The notes: generated from the sequence alone by a model not told the origin. DNA of 64,000 nucleotides from Algoriphagus litoralis (GCF_003259255.1 NZ_QGOL01000015.1:62001-126000), one strand, 5' to 3'. Counted from the stretch's first letter, positions 27,495 through 36,978 are shown. A program made the numbers and translations.

Positions 27495-28394
27495 TCAGAA
27501 ATAATCCTCGAGCGATTGGGTAAATAGAGCCGTTGCTTCATTCCTCCCCAAGTTGTTTACGTGGTTGATGTCAAAAAAATATTTGGCTTCCTTCAGTGCA
27601 CCCGAATGGTTGATGACGGGATAGGTTCCAGTTTCCGTAATAGAAAGGGTAGTTCCGTAGTAAGGAGCTACATACACAATGAGTTTACAGTTTTTTGACT
27701 TCAAGTATTCTTCCAATTCAGTTAGAATTGGATTTCCCAGGGTCTTTGGTACTGTTTTCCAAGGTTCCTTTTCCTGATCCTCCGGAAGTACCTGGTCGGG
27801 ATAAAAATAGTTTCCATTTGAATCAAATCTATTCTTAAACTGGGGATTCACAGTCGAATAGAGAGCAGGCCAAAACAATTCCATGTTGTAATAGCTGAAT
27901 GCAAACAAGGGGAAGTATCTTGATAGGGTAAGTGGACGGACGATTCCTTCTTCTTTGGATCGAAAATACTCCCAGACATAATCCCGATCCGAATAGGATA
28001 CAAATCTGTAGTCATTGTCTCCCAATCCATTCTTAGATCCCTCCATATGGGACAAGTCCAAAGTCAAAACACAATAGTCTGCAGTATATCCCGACTCAAA
28101 GTAATGCTTGATCATCAGAAATTGACTGGGAAGGCCAGTGTCATCCATGGAAATATTTAAGCCCTTAACGTTCAGATTGCGGTCTACCTCCTCGGTATTG
28201 ACTGTGGTTAATCCTCTACTTGAGCCAGCAAGGATGTAAGTATAATGGCTGTTTTTTCCGAGATTATTTACAATGAAATTGGGTTTGTAGAATTGACTTT
28301 TGGATAAAAAGTAACTGGCCGCAAAAGATATACCCATCCCGATCAGTAAAATTACCGACAGATAAAGCGACACATCTCTTAGGAATTTTTTCAT
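27495..28394 (-). CDS. SGNH-hydrolase-like protein, MBOAT partner
   Basis: Membrane-anchored, probably periplasmic protein. I start it at ATG 28394 (MKKFLRDVSLYLSVILLIGMG), five bases after the MBOAT stop. The longer frame to 28460 would overlap the MBOAT gene and bury the signal anchor. After one N-terminal helix comes YILAGSSRGLTTVN near residue 55, with Ser in a G-S-S block in the place of the SGNH nucleophile. FFDINHVNNLGRNEA near the C-terminus supplies the Asp-x2-His pair. Such proteins act with MBOAT acyltransferases to move acetyl groups onto exported polysaccharide. It is 299 aa. Confidence 0.78.
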   Translation of the reverse strand: MKKFLRDVSLYLSVILLIGMGISFAASYFLSKSQFYKPNFIVNNLGKNSHYTYILAGSSRGLTTVNTEEVDRNLNVKGLNISMDDTGLPSQFLMIKHYFESGYTADYCVLTLDLSHMEGSKNGLGDNDYRFVSYSDRDYVWEYFRSKEEGIVRPLTLSRYFPLFAFSYYNMELFWPALYSTVNPQFKNRFDSNGNYFYPDQVLPEDQEKEPWKTVPKTLGNPILTELEEYLKSKNCKLIVYVAPYYGTTLSITETGTYPVINHSGALKEAKYFFDINHVNNLGRNEATALFTQSLEDYF

Positions 28395-28399
28395 TTTTC

Positions 28400-29821
28400 T
28401 TAGAATTGAAAATAGACAAAATCCAGGTGATTTTTGAAAGCTCCCAGAAAGAGCGTACACAGCCCGATAAAGACCAAATCATACTTGGATAGCTTTACTT
28501 CTATCAAATTTTTCCTTTTGGATGCAATCTCATAGGCCATTAGAATGAGGATGCCGATGCAAGATATAATCGTCATAATCATCTGCCTGCTATTGCCCAG
28601 CAAAAATGAGGATTCTCCTTTTCCTACGAATATCCCCGACAAATACCCCATCGAGTCATGAATACTGGGTGATCTGAAAAATATAAATGCCAGAGAAACC
28701 AGACTAAAGGTGACCAAGATATTCCCAAGTGTAGAAAATGATAAAACCAATGTGTCATCCTCTTTTTTCTCTCCTGCTATTAGATAAAAAAGGTAAACCA
28801 AACCGTGGATCATCCCCCAAACTATGAAGGTCCAATTGGCACCATGCCAAAATCCAGAGACCAAAAACACGATGAAAATATTCACCATAGCTCTTTTTTT
28901 GCCAAGTCTATTGCCACCAAGTGGTATGTATAAATAGTCCCTAAACCAGGTAGAAAGTGAAATGTGCCAATGCTTCCAAAATGCACTGATGTTTCTGGAG
29001 AGATAAGGGAACTTAAAATTGGAAATGAGGTCAAACCCAAGCATACGGCTCAGTCCCACCGCCATGTCCGAATACCCGCTGAAATCCCCATAGATCTGAA
29101 AAGAAAATAGGATGCTGCCCATGATCAGTGTCAAACTGCTCTGCTCTCCATACTTGGAAAATATTCCTTCTACCAAAATCGCCGCATTATCCGCAATGAC
29201 GATTTTTTTAAACATCCCCCAAACAAAAATCTTGGCACCCGAAATCGCCCAGGAGTAATTGAAATTCCTGACGCTGTTGAATTGGGGTAGGAGGTGGCTC
29301 GCCCGCTCTATCGGACCGGCCACTAATTGAGGAAAAAAACTCACAAACGCCATGAAACTTATGACATCATGGCTCGCTTTGATCTTTCTACGATAGATAT
29401 CCAGCGTATAGCTCATCGTCTGAAACGTATAAAAGCTGATCCCAACCGGCAAAATAATGTCCAAGCGGTAGACCGGGATTGTATAGCCAAAAAAGGTGAA
29501 AGCCTCAGAAAAGCTCGTAATGAAGAAATTGAAGTATTTGAAAAAGCCCAGCAATCCGAGATTAACCAATACGCTGAGCCAAAGCCAGATTTTCCTTTTC
29601 CTTTCTGCTGTTTCAGATTCGAGGTTCTTTCCAATAAAATAATCCAAAATCGAACTGAATGCGATCAAAAACAGAAAACGCCAATCCCACCATCCATAGA
29701 AAAAGTAACTTCCAACCAACAACAGCAAATTTTGCCCTTTTATGTTTTTGGAAAGGGGAAACCAGTAAATCAAAAATATGGGTATTACAAAAAGAAAAAA
29801 CTCTATTGAATTAAATAGCAT
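28400..29821 (-). CDS. MBOAT-family O-acyltransferase (AlgI-like)
   Basis: Polytopic membrane acyltransferase that passes acyl groups, usually acetyl, across the membrane for glycan O-acetylation. It is 473 aa with about ten to twelve hydrophobic segments. The family hallmarks are WKHWHISLSTWFRDYLYIPL near residue 282, GGNRLGKKRAMVNI next to it, and the catalytic His block SGFWHGANWTFIVWGMIHGL near residue 325. FPQLVAGPIERASHLLPQF near residue 165 is also characteristic. Together with the SGNH-like gene it forms a two-gene minus-strand operon between two plus-strand regions. It could acetylate the product of either. Confidence 0.92.
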   Translation of the reverse strand: MLFNSIEFFLFVIPIFLIYWFPLSKNIKGQNLLLLVGSYFFYGWWDWRFLFLIAFSSILDYFIGKNLESETAERKRKIWLWLSVLVNLGLLGFFKYFNFFITSFSEAFTFFGYTIPVYRLDIILPVGISFYTFQTMSYTLDIYRRKIKASHDVISFMAFVSFFPQLVAGPIERASHLLPQFNSVRNFNYSWAISGAKIFVWGMFKKIVIADNAAILVEGIFSKYGEQSSLTLIMGSILFSFQIYGDFSGYSDMAVGLSRMLGFDLISNFKFPYLSRNISAFWKHWHISLSTWFRDYLYIPLGGNRLGKKRAMVNIFIVFLVSGFWHGANWTFIVWGMIHGLVYLFYLIAGEKKEDDTLVLSFSTLGNILVTFSLVSLAFIFFRSPSIHDSMGYLSGIFVGKGESSFLLGNSRQMIMTIISCIGILILMAYEIASKRKNLIEVKLSKYDLVFIGLCTLFLGAFKNHLDFVYFQF

Positions 29822-30201
29822 TTGGAGCTTTTGAAATTAAAACAGACATATGAGAACTAGCGGCATCTTGATTTAAAATCAATGCTTTTTATTCGAGTTT
29901 GTAGAGCTTTAGTATCTGTACAGCCGATTCCAAGCGCAAATTGGGGAAATTTGAAACATTTGCCAATAAATTCCAAATTAGTACACCGACGGAAAGATTG
30001 GTGTGATTCGATCCACTTCTTTATTTTTTAAATCGAGGATAACTCTAGACTATCGCTTCAGGATTCTGACATTTTCAACTTCGGAGAAAACTCTACAGCA
30101 GACCTACCAATCGAAACCTGCTGCTTCTGATGTTTAAGATTAATGTATATCATTTCCCTCTCTGCACACCATCAATGCCGAAACAGGAGTCCGAGCCCAG
30201 T

Positions 30202-30243
30202 CACTGAGCTTGCCTGCACTGAGCTTGTCGATGTGTCGAAGTG
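30202..30243. repeat. CACTGAGCTTG short repeat
   Basis: CACTGAGCTTG occurs twice, 16 bases apart, followed by GTGTCGAAGTG. From memory, this wording is a common dispersed intergenic palindrome fragment in Bacteroidota. A 64-codon frame across it is not taken as a gene. Confidence 0.5.
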
Positions 30244-30341
30244 CCGAGCCCATTTTGGTCTATTGGTAACAGGACGGATATCCATATTTAGAATTAATTC
30301 ACCTCTTAAGATCGGAAATGAATGTCTCCTTCTATAAAAAG

Positions 30342-30370
30342 AAAAGGCCCCCAGAATCCAGAGGCCTTTT
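30342..30370. terminator. Bidirectional intrinsic terminator-like hairpin
   Basis: AAAAGGCC (30342-30349) pairs with GGCCTTTT (30363-30370) around a 13-base loop, with A-run and T-run on the two sides. No gene ends just upstream on the plus strand, so it may insulate the array region or end an unseen RNA. Confidence 0.6.
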
Positions 30371-30435
30371 TAATAGGCTAATGCCTGACTTAAAACTTAA
30401 CACAGTTCAAAAATGAGGCATAATTTATTCTTCCG

Positions 30436-30460
30436 AAATACCCTATAGAGGGTATTTTTT
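30436..30460. repeat. ATACCC palindrome with T-tail
   Basis: AAATACCCT (30436-30444) pairs with AGGGTATTT (30449-30457) around the four-base loop ATAG, then a T-run. A similar palindrome is at 36412. Both precede heptad arrays by 100-170 bases. It could be an intrinsic terminator or an operator. Confidence 0.5.
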
Positions 30461-30600
30461 CAATGTTTTAAACAGTTAGGAGCAGGTTTTTCAGAGTTTT
30501 TGCTTTAAACTTTTTTTGTAGTCGGCATTTTGACCTTGACTAATTATTTCTTCACATTTCGACAGGCATTCCCCTCGTTCTTTTTGTATTGGCTCCATCG

Positions 30601-31600
30601 ATTCCTATTCGACATTCGGAATTCGAGATTTGAGATTCGACATTCAACATTTAACCCTCAACAATTCATCATTCATCATTCAACATTCGAAATTCAACAT
30701 TCGATATTCTTTATTCCTAATTCTCAATTCCTCATTCCTCATTCCTCATTCCTCATTCAACGTTTAACCCTCAACAATTCAACGTTTAACCCTCAACAAT
30801 TCATCATTCATCATTCAACATTCGAAATTCAACATTCGATATTCTTTATTCCTAATTCTCAATTCCTCAATCCTCATTCCTCATTCCTCATTCAACGTTT
30901 AACCCTCAACAATTCAACGTTTAACCCTCAACAATTCATCATTCATCATTCAACATTCGAAATTCAACATTCGATATTCTTTATTCCTAATTCTCAATTC
31001 CTCAATCCTCATTCCTCATTCCTCATTCAACGTTTAACCCTCAACAATTCAACGTTTAACCCTCAACAATTCATCATTCATCATTCAACATTCGAAATTC
31101 AACATTCGATATTCTTTATTCCTAATTCTCAATTCCTCAATCCTCATTCCTCATTCCTCATTCAACGTTTAACCCTCAACAATTCAACGTTTAACCCTCA
31201 ACAATTCATCATTCATCATTCAACATTCGAAATTCAACATTCGATATTCTTTATTCCTAATTCTCAATTCCTCAATCCTCATTCCTCATTCCTCATTCAA
31301 CGTTTAACCCTCAACAATTCAATATTCATCATTCAACATTCGAAATTCAACATTCGATATTCAACAATCGATAATCTTTATTCCTAATTCTCAATTCCTC
31401 ATTCCTCATTCCTCATTCAACGTTTACCCCTCAACAATTCAACATTCAACGTTTAACCCTCAACAATTCATCATTCATCATTCCTCATTCAACATTCGAA
31501 ATTCAACATTCGATATTCTTTATTCCTAATTCTCAATTCCTCATTCCTTATTCCTCATTCACCATTTAACCCTCAACAATTCAACATTCAACCCCAACCC
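30601..31600. repeat. Heptad array A (135-bp higher-order unit)
   Basis: About 1 kb made of seven-base words fitting NYTYNNC, mostly ATTCNNC, GTTTAAC and CCTCAAC. A 135-bp unit of 19 heptads plus two extra A bases repeats with starts at 30756, 30891, 31026, 31161 and 31296, nearly identical each time. More degenerate copies flank it. Since 135 is divisible by three, one frame stays open for 285 codons (30530-31387). I treat that frame as a by-product. Confidence 0.92.
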
Positions 31601-31809
31601 CTTCTTCCCAGCCTTACTTCAGCTCAAAAAATCCGTTCTTAAGGAAATTTGACTTACCATTTAGAAATAATTATCCTCATTCATAAATATCGGGGACCTT
31701 TGGAACAGCCTTTGCCTATATGTGGTCAGTTTTTATTTACTTTACATCACAATTCATCAGCCCTAAAAGGCGGTTTACAACTAACTCCTCAAACTAATTA
31801 ATCAAAAAG

Positions 31810-32280
31810 ATGAAACAATCTATGTTCGCTTTTTCACTCAGAAAAACCCTGTTTCTGGCTCTATTTGCCATGTTGGCTATGGGAGCCTGTAAGAGTAAAA
31901 AGAAGGCTGTACAACCCGAACCTACTCCTGCACCTGTCGAGCAACCTGTACAGCAAGCTCCACCACCACCCCCTGCACGTTCTGCTGAAGAAGTTGCTGC
32001 CGAAAAACTTGAAAACTACTTCAATGCTGTAGCAGCTGCTGGCAATGCAAATGTTGCAAATCAATCCATTCAGGAAACGCTTTCCATGTTTTCCAATCAG
32101 GAAACTCCTGTTTTGATTGTAATCCATGAGGAAAACGGAATCAAAGATTATGATGAGCCTACCACCATCAAAAAGTATCTCGATTACCTCAAAGACACCA
32201 AAAAGAACCTCAATTACATCTCTGATATCAGAATGGACGCAAGCGGTAAGGTGTCTGAACTTGAATTGAGAAGAAAATAA
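31810..32280 (+). CDS. Small proline-rich lipoprotein, unknown function
   Basis: A 156-residue outer-membrane or periplasmic lipoprotein candidate. A hydrophobic signal (residues 10-26) ends in lipobox AMGAC with Cys27, followed by KSKKK. Residues 35-55 are proline/glutamate-rich (EPTPAPVEQ, APPPPPA), a likely flexible spacer from the membrane. The rest is a compact alpha/beta stretch without a known motif. It is the first of four exported-protein genes on the plus strand with short gaps. The 209 bases upstream (31601-31809) should contain the promoter, but no full Bacteroidota -33/-7 pair is clear. A TTTG near 31721 with TACTTTAC near 31737 is only a partial match. Confidence 0.72.
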   Translation: MKQSMFAFSLRKTLFLALFAMLAMGACKSKKKAVQPEPTPAPVEQPVQQAPPPPPARSAEEVAAEKLENYFNAVAAAGNANVANQSIQETLSMFSNQETPVLIVIHEENGIKDYDEPTTIKKYLDYLKDTKKNLNYISDIRMDASGKVSELELRRK

Positions 32281-32306
32281 TCCTCACATAGAAAATTCGT
32301 ATTCAC

Positions 32307-32882
32307 ATGAACAATAAATTGATTCTCTTCTTGGGACTGTTCCTTTCTACCACCATGGTGGCTTTAGCTCAGGATAACATCAGCCCTGCACGTAAACAGG
32401 CTATTGACTCCCTGGCTTTGGAAAAAGTAAAGGATCTCTCAAAATATATCTCCATTATCGGAAGTAAGGAAACCCAGTTTTCTGAGGCTAATCGGGTCAT
32501 GGACCGTGCTGAGGAGCTTTTTGCTCCAGGTGCTGAGATGGGAGTGTCTTCAATCAACACGCAAGAAATCGCTTACTACAAAGTAAGAAGATACTTCGAG
32601 CGTCTGATGGCCCTCAACTATGACCGGGTTAATATCACTTGGTACGATATCCAGTATATCTCTGATCTGGAAAGACAGCCCGACGGAAGATATGTAGGGG
32701 TGATCACAGTTTACCAACGCTTCGAAGGTACTTCCATCGAAACAGGCATGAACTACAAAGACACCACCAAAAAAGACATCACCATCTACGTGGAGAAAAA
32801 ACAAACTCAGATTGCCGGTCGTACGATTGAATTCTGGGACGTCATGCTCGGAGACGTAAGAGTGACCGAAACTTCCGCATGA
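32307..32882 (+). CDS. Secreted protein of unknown function
   Basis: A 191-residue protein with a Sec signal (MNNKLILFLGLFLSTTMVALA, cleavage expected before QDN). The mature part starts with an amphipathic helix (SPARKQAIDSLALEKVKDL) and then has alternating strands, including VNITWYDIQYISDL and RYVGVITVYQRFEG, reminiscent of an NTF2-like cone or a small beta sandwich. I do not recognise the family. It is 26 bases after the lipoprotein and overlaps the next gene by four bases. The same strand/WYDI style recurs in the N-terminal region of the LRR gene downstream, hinting at related folds. Confidence 0.65.
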   Translation: MNNKLILFLGLFLSTTMVALAQDNISPARKQAIDSLALEKVKDLSKYISIIGSKETQFSEANRVMDRAEELFAPGAEMGVSSINTQEIAYYKVRRYFERLMALNYDRVNITWYDIQYISDLERQPDGRYVGVITVYQRFEGTSIETGMNYKDTTKKDITIYVEKKQTQIAGRTIEFWDVMLGDVRVTETSA

Positions 32883-33718
32883 GAATAACTTATTTGATTT
32901 TTGCGTTTTTTATCGCAATCATCTCCAATGTTCCGGGGCAAGGCATAGGCAGCCCCGGAACTATTAAAGATGATGGCAGATTTGCAGCTTCAACCAAACA
33001 ACTCAATCAATTTTTTAGAAGATTCAATGGAGAAGAATCCGTAGACGGTACCCAGAGGTTTTACCCGGGAGATTCCCTCTATCGGAACATCAACCTTCGA
33101 AAAGGCTTTATTTCCATCCTTTTTGATAATCAGACTTCCTCCATTTCCCAGGATCTCAAAAATCAATTCCTCCAAAATACCCTCTCGGAAGTCTATCCGC
33201 AATACCTCGTTTTCCATCGTGAAGGTTGGTATGCAGAAGTAGAAACAGAATTCATGTTTAAAGGAAAACGGGAAAAAGCTACCCTTTTCATGAAACTGCA
33301 GGCCGAAGGACTAGGCTATGAATGGGTGATTGACCAGGTGAGTTTTGATCCATTCAAAAATCTCTTCAACAAACCCGTGGGTGATCAGAAAGACTTCCTG
33401 CATCCGCTGAGCCACGAACTTGGATTCATGAATCTCAGGAGGGCATTTCAGGACTCCAAACTGCCGGAATCCTACACGGCCAACTCGTATAAACCCGATT
33501 ACCTTGCGATTTTCCTATATGAAATGAAGCAAAATAATCTCAAATTCATTACCGTCTCCGGACTGAAATTCCATTTCTTCCAAATTGATGGCTGGTATTT
33601 TGAAGTAAATCAGTTCAACAGACCTGGATTCAATACCGGATGGTTAATTTCTAACCTTGTCAGACTCGGCCCGGGCGACAAAGAGACAATTCTCAAATAC
33701 ATCTATGATCAGGAGTAA
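32879..33718 (+). CDS. Secreted protein of unknown function
   Basis: A 279-residue exported protein with a short hydrophobic signal (MRITYLIFAFFIAIISNVPG) and no cysteine lipobox. The mature part contains YLVFHREGWYAEVETEFMF near residue 105 and LKFHFFQIDGWYFEVNQF near residue 222, two similar strand-Trp-Tyr-strand blocks that suggest an internal duplication. It is not recognised. It is coupled by four-base overlap to the upstream gene and by a 14-base overlap to the LRR gene, so the four proteins are probably made together and may form one envelope complex. Confidence 0.65.
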   Translation: MRITYLIFAFFIAIISNVPGQGIGSPGTIKDDGRFAASTKQLNQFFRRFNGEESVDGTQRFYPGDSLYRNINLRKGFISILFDNQTSSISQDLKNQFLQNTLSEVYPQYLVFHREGWYAEVETEFMFKGKREKATLFMKLQAEGLGYEWVIDQVSFDPFKNLFNKPVGDQKDFLHPLSHELGFMNLRRAFQDSKLPESYTANSYKPDYLAIFLYEMKQNNLKFITVSGLKFHFFQIDGWYFEVNQFNRPGFNTGWLISNLVRLGPGDKETILKYIYDQE

Positions 33719-36155
33719 GTATTTTCTAGGCATTAGCATTTTCTTTTTGCTAGCACTTTCGAGCAATGCCCAGACAATCAAAGGCTATTCGAAAGAACAG
33801 GTGACCGAATTCTCCGCAAAAGTGGAGGATCAGGTGCGTTTTCTCGAATACCTGCTCAATACCGTGGGCAATGCCGAAACCTCCCCCAGAGACAAGGATG
33901 TCATCATCCGTGAAAGCTACCTGAAGATCTTCCGCGATGAAAAAGTCCAGGTGGAGGACGATCTACTTCTCGATCGAAAGGTTGTCACCAACAAGGACGT
34001 CACCGCATACCTCAAAGACATTGAGTTCTTTTACAAGAATGTTGAGTTTAAATTTAAAATCAGAGACGTAAAACCCGGCCAAAAAGAAAATGGTGAAGTT
34101 TATTTTCTCGCCTCATTGGATCGGACGATCTCCGCGACTTCCACTACCGGGGAAAAAATCACCAACACCAAGCCCCGATTTGTGGAGGTAAACCTCAATG
34201 ACAAATCCCAGGAACTCAAAATCGTCAGTGTCTATACGACCAAAGTCAGCCGCGACGAAGAACTCACCACCTGGTGGGAATCTCTGGATTTTCCTTGGAA
34301 GTCCTACTTTCAGACCCGCTTCAACCTAACCGAATCGGATTCAATCAATTTGGACTGGTTCTATAAATTTGTCAGCATCGATACGCTCAATATTTCGGGC
34401 AATTCACAAATCAGTACGCTAGCACCTCTATCGGAACTCAGAGACCTCAAAGTCATCAATATTTCCAATACCGGAATCACCGATTTGAGCCCGATCTCCA
34501 ATGTGACTTTCCTGGAAAGTCTGGATATTTCCAATACACCTACCAGCGATATCCAGTTTATTAAATATTCCGACCGTCTAAAACATCTGGATATTTCCAA
34601 TACCAACATTGAAGATATTGCCCAATTGCTCAATCTGAAGAGTTTGGTCTCGCTTAAAGTGCAGCGCACCCCCATACTGAGCTTTGCAGTCCTCAATGAA
34701 TTCAAAAATCTGACGCAATTGGACCTGACCGAATCAGGATTTAACAATGCTGAAAATATCAATACACTTCAAAATCTTGAAAGTCTGAATTTGAGTAGGA
34801 ATTTCATGATCAATTTTTCAGAACTGAAGGGCTTGACTGCCTTGAAAGCCCTCGATCTCTCCCAGACAAATATTCAGGACATATCGCCGCTGTCCAGCCT
34901 CACAAATCTTGAATTACTCGACATCACGGGGAGTCAAGTGGCGGATATTTCACCACTCGAGGCACTACCAAATCTCAAGAAAGTCGCTGCGGATGAAACC
35001 AAACTTTCAACCCAAGCTGCTGATATTTTCATCAGGAAAAACCCGGAAGTACTCCTGATTCATCATGTGAAAGATCTGGAAAGTTGGTGGGCTGGACTTT
35101 CCCCAGAATGGAAAGCTGTACTCAAACGAAACAACCCTAAGATCACTGGAGATAGCCCCGGAATCGAAACGCTCACCCAAACCACCACCTTATCCCGGCT
35201 TGATTTGGACAGTGCCCAATTGGAAAACCTAAATCCGATTACCCGGTTTGTGAACCTTTCTGATGTAGATTTTTCAAATAATCCGGTAACAGATCTACTT
35301 CCGCTGAGCGAGGTAAAAACATTGGTTAAACTCAAAGGAAAAAACACTGGGGTGACTGAAGTTTCGATTCTCAATGGAAACGAACTTCTGGAATCTATCG
35401 ATCTTGAATTTAGCCCGGTCAACTCCATTGCCGGCGTGACCAAACTTCCAAAACTCACCTACCTCAATGTGAATGGCTCAACGATCGACCAAAGCCAGAT
35501 ACCTGAGGTTTTGATTCAGAGACCTGACCTGAATGTGATTTTCAGAACTGATGAATTGAATTCTTGGTGGGAGGAACTTAACCCAAGCTGGAAAGATGTT
35601 TTTCGAAGACAATACACCCTTTCTGAAAATCCGACCACCGAAGAACTGCATAGCCTTGCTGCCAAATCGGAACTGGTATTTCAAAACGTCAATGTCCCTG
35701 ACCTGACTGCCTTAGCCGTATTTATTAATTTGAGAAGCTTGGAGGTTTTCGATGCTCCAGTATCCTCTGTGGCACCGCTAAGTGCCATGACTTTGCTTAC
35801 CAAGCTTCGACTATCCCAGGTGCCTGTGACAGATTTTCTCCCACTTTCCGGCTTGGCTTTGCTGGAAAATCTAGATCTCTCCAACACAGGAATTGAAGAT
35901 TTGACAGCTATCAGTAACTTGACTAACCTGAAAAAACTGAATATTTCAGGGACTAACCTAAAAACCTTGAAAGGACTTGAACCCCTTCTCGCCTTGGAAG
36001 AATTGGATGTGGCCAGCACCAATCTCAGAAATCTCAAACCACTCGATGGGTTGACAAACCTTAAAAAACTATCCTGCTTTAATACCAACCTTACCTCTCG
36101 GGCAGTTGACTCGTTTAAGTCCAATCATCCCGACTGTGAAGTTAGATTCTATTGA
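33705..36155 (+). CDS. Secreted leucine-rich-repeat protein with WW/WK modules
   Basis: I start it at ATG 33705 (MIRSKYFLGISIFFLLALSSNAQ), a clean Sec signal. An in-frame start 48 bases upstream would mask it. After a 160-residue N-terminal domain come SDS22/internalin-type repeats of about 22 residues with cores such as LKVINISNTGITDLSPISN and LENLDLSNTGIEDLTAISN. Three times, near residues 188, 459 and 620, a segment WW-x2-L-x3-WK (for example SWWAGLSPEWK) opens a new LRR block, so the 816-residue protein is built of three such modules. LRR surfaces of this sort bind proteins or glycans. The ligand is unknown. A strong terminator follows. Confidence 0.85.
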   Translation: MIRSKYFLGISIFFLLALSSNAQTIKGYSKEQVTEFSAKVEDQVRFLEYLLNTVGNAETSPRDKDVIIRESYLKIFRDEKVQVEDDLLLDRKVVTNKDVTAYLKDIEFFYKNVEFKFKIRDVKPGQKENGEVYFLASLDRTISATSTTGEKITNTKPRFVEVNLNDKSQELKIVSVYTTKVSRDEELTTWWESLDFPWKSYFQTRFNLTESDSINLDWFYKFVSIDTLNISGNSQISTLAPLSELRDLKVINISNTGITDLSPISNVTFLESLDISNTPTSDIQFIKYSDRLKHLDISNTNIEDIAQLLNLKSLVSLKVQRTPILSFAVLNEFKNLTQLDLTESGFNNAENINTLQNLESLNLSRNFMINFSELKGLTALKALDLSQTNIQDISPLSSLTNLELLDITGSQVADISPLEALPNLKKVAADETKLSTQAADIFIRKNPEVLLIHHVKDLESWWAGLSPEWKAVLKRNNPKITGDSPGIETLTQTTTLSRLDLDSAQLENLNPITRFVNLSDVDFSNNPVTDLLPLSEVKTLVKLKGKNTGVTEVSILNGNELLESIDLEFSPVNSIAGVTKLPKLTYLNVNGSTIDQSQIPEVLIQRPDLNVIFRTDELNSWWEELNPSWKDVFRRQYTLSENPTTEELHSLAAKSELVFQNVNVPDLTALAVFINLRSLEVFDAPVSSVAPLSAMTLLTKLRLSQVPVTDFLPLSGLALLENLDLSNTGIEDLTAISNLTNLKKLNISGTNLKTLKGLEPLLALEELDVASTNLRNLKPLDGLTNLKKLSCFNTNLTSRAVDSFKSNHPDCEVRFY

Positions 36156-36197
36156 TCCTCTTAAGGATTAACTAGGCCTCTGAAAACAATCAAGCAT

Positions 36198-36238
36198 AAA
36201 AAAAGTGTTGCCCCTATCTTGGTGCAACACTTTTTTTT
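36198..36238 (+). terminator. Intrinsic terminator after the LRR operon
   Basis: GTGTTGC (36205-36211) pairs with GCAACAC (36224-36230), extended by A7 on the left and T8 on the right, 43 bases after the LRR stop. It is a textbook rho-independent terminator, and the A-run makes it usable from either direction. Confidence 0.9.
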
Positions 36239-36411
36239 GACTTCAGCTTCTGAATCCGAAGCTGGCAATTAGAAGAACTCATTATTTCAAAATAAGAAAA
36301 CAAAGGGGGCAAAAAATCTGAAAAAAATCCCTTTAAAGTTTTTTAGAAAAAATTCTGGCAAAAGTTGCTTAATCACCCTGATCAAAAGTACAGCTAGGCC
36401 ATTTCTTATAT

Positions 36412-36434
36412 ATACCCAGTACTGGGTATTTTTT
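36412..36434. repeat. ATACCC palindrome with T-tail
   Basis: ATACCCAGTACTGGGTAT at 36412-36429 is a perfect 18-base palindrome followed by T-runs. It resembles the hairpin at 30436 in its ATACCC arms and T-tail. It might be a regulator site or a weak terminator before array B. Confidence 0.5.
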
Positions 36435-36537
36435 GTTTTTTGACTGATAAGTTTTCCACACAATTGAATCTTTTTAAGATAATTTTTCACTATTCATGTT
36501 TTGGCTTTCAGTCATTTACCATCACTGCTTGGGTTTT

Positions 36538-36906
36538 CATATTCAACTTTTGACATTTAACCTTCAACCTTTAACGCTTTAACCTTTAACCCAATTTGAG
36601 TTTTACCCTGGGGTCATTCGACATTCAACATCCAACATTCGACATTCATCATTCGACATTCGACATTCGACATTCGAAATTCGACATTCGAAATTCCTCA
36701 TTCCTCATTCAACATTTAACCCTTAACCCTTATCGCTTCAAACCTCAACCCTCAACCCTTTTCACTTTTCACTTTAAACTTTACACTTTAAACTTTTCAC
36801 TTTTCACTTCCCCATCCAACCTTCAACCCTGAACGCTTCAACCCTCAACCCTTTTCACTTTTCACTTTAAACTTTACACTTTAAACTTTTCACTTTTCAC
36901 TCTCCT
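36538..36906. repeat. Heptad array B
   Basis: Mixed words ATTCGAC, ATTCAAC, CCTTAAC, CTTTAAA and CTTTTCA, interrupted by about 20 unrelated bases near 36595. A 93-base segment rich in CTTTTCAC and CTTTAAAC occurs twice (from 36756 and from 36849). A 78-codon open frame inside is not a gene. The array ends about 30 bases before the apparent beginning of the next coding frame. Confidence 0.88.
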
Positions 36907-36978
36907 CCATTTTAGATTACTTTGGCGTATTAATAAATCACCATCAAAAAGCCCCCGCACATATCAATCGTAATCCCC

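Larger units (their letters stand above)
29822..30600. other. Gene-free stretch with repeats and hairpins
   Basis: No credible coding sequence. It must hold the promoter of the minus-strand MBOAT pair, which I could not place with confidence. Inside are a short CACTGAGCTTG repeat (30202-30243), a terminator-like hairpin (30342-30370) and an ATACCC palindrome (30436-30460). The heptad array begins at about 30601. Confidence 0.5.

Noticed and set aside
29327-29809. 160-codon plus-strand frame opposite the MBOAT gene
   Set aside because: It is antisense to a clear membrane acyltransferase with all family motifs. It is a shadow.
30143-30337. 64-codon open frame
   Set aside because: It runs through the CACTGAGCTTG short repeat, which often produces spurious frames.
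30530-31387. 285-codon open frame with a repeated peptide
   Set aside because: It lies wholly in heptad array A. It stays open because the 135-bp unit is a multiple of three. There is no start context, and the composition is that of the repeat.
36596-36832. 78-codon open frame
   Set aside because: It is a translation of array B words only.
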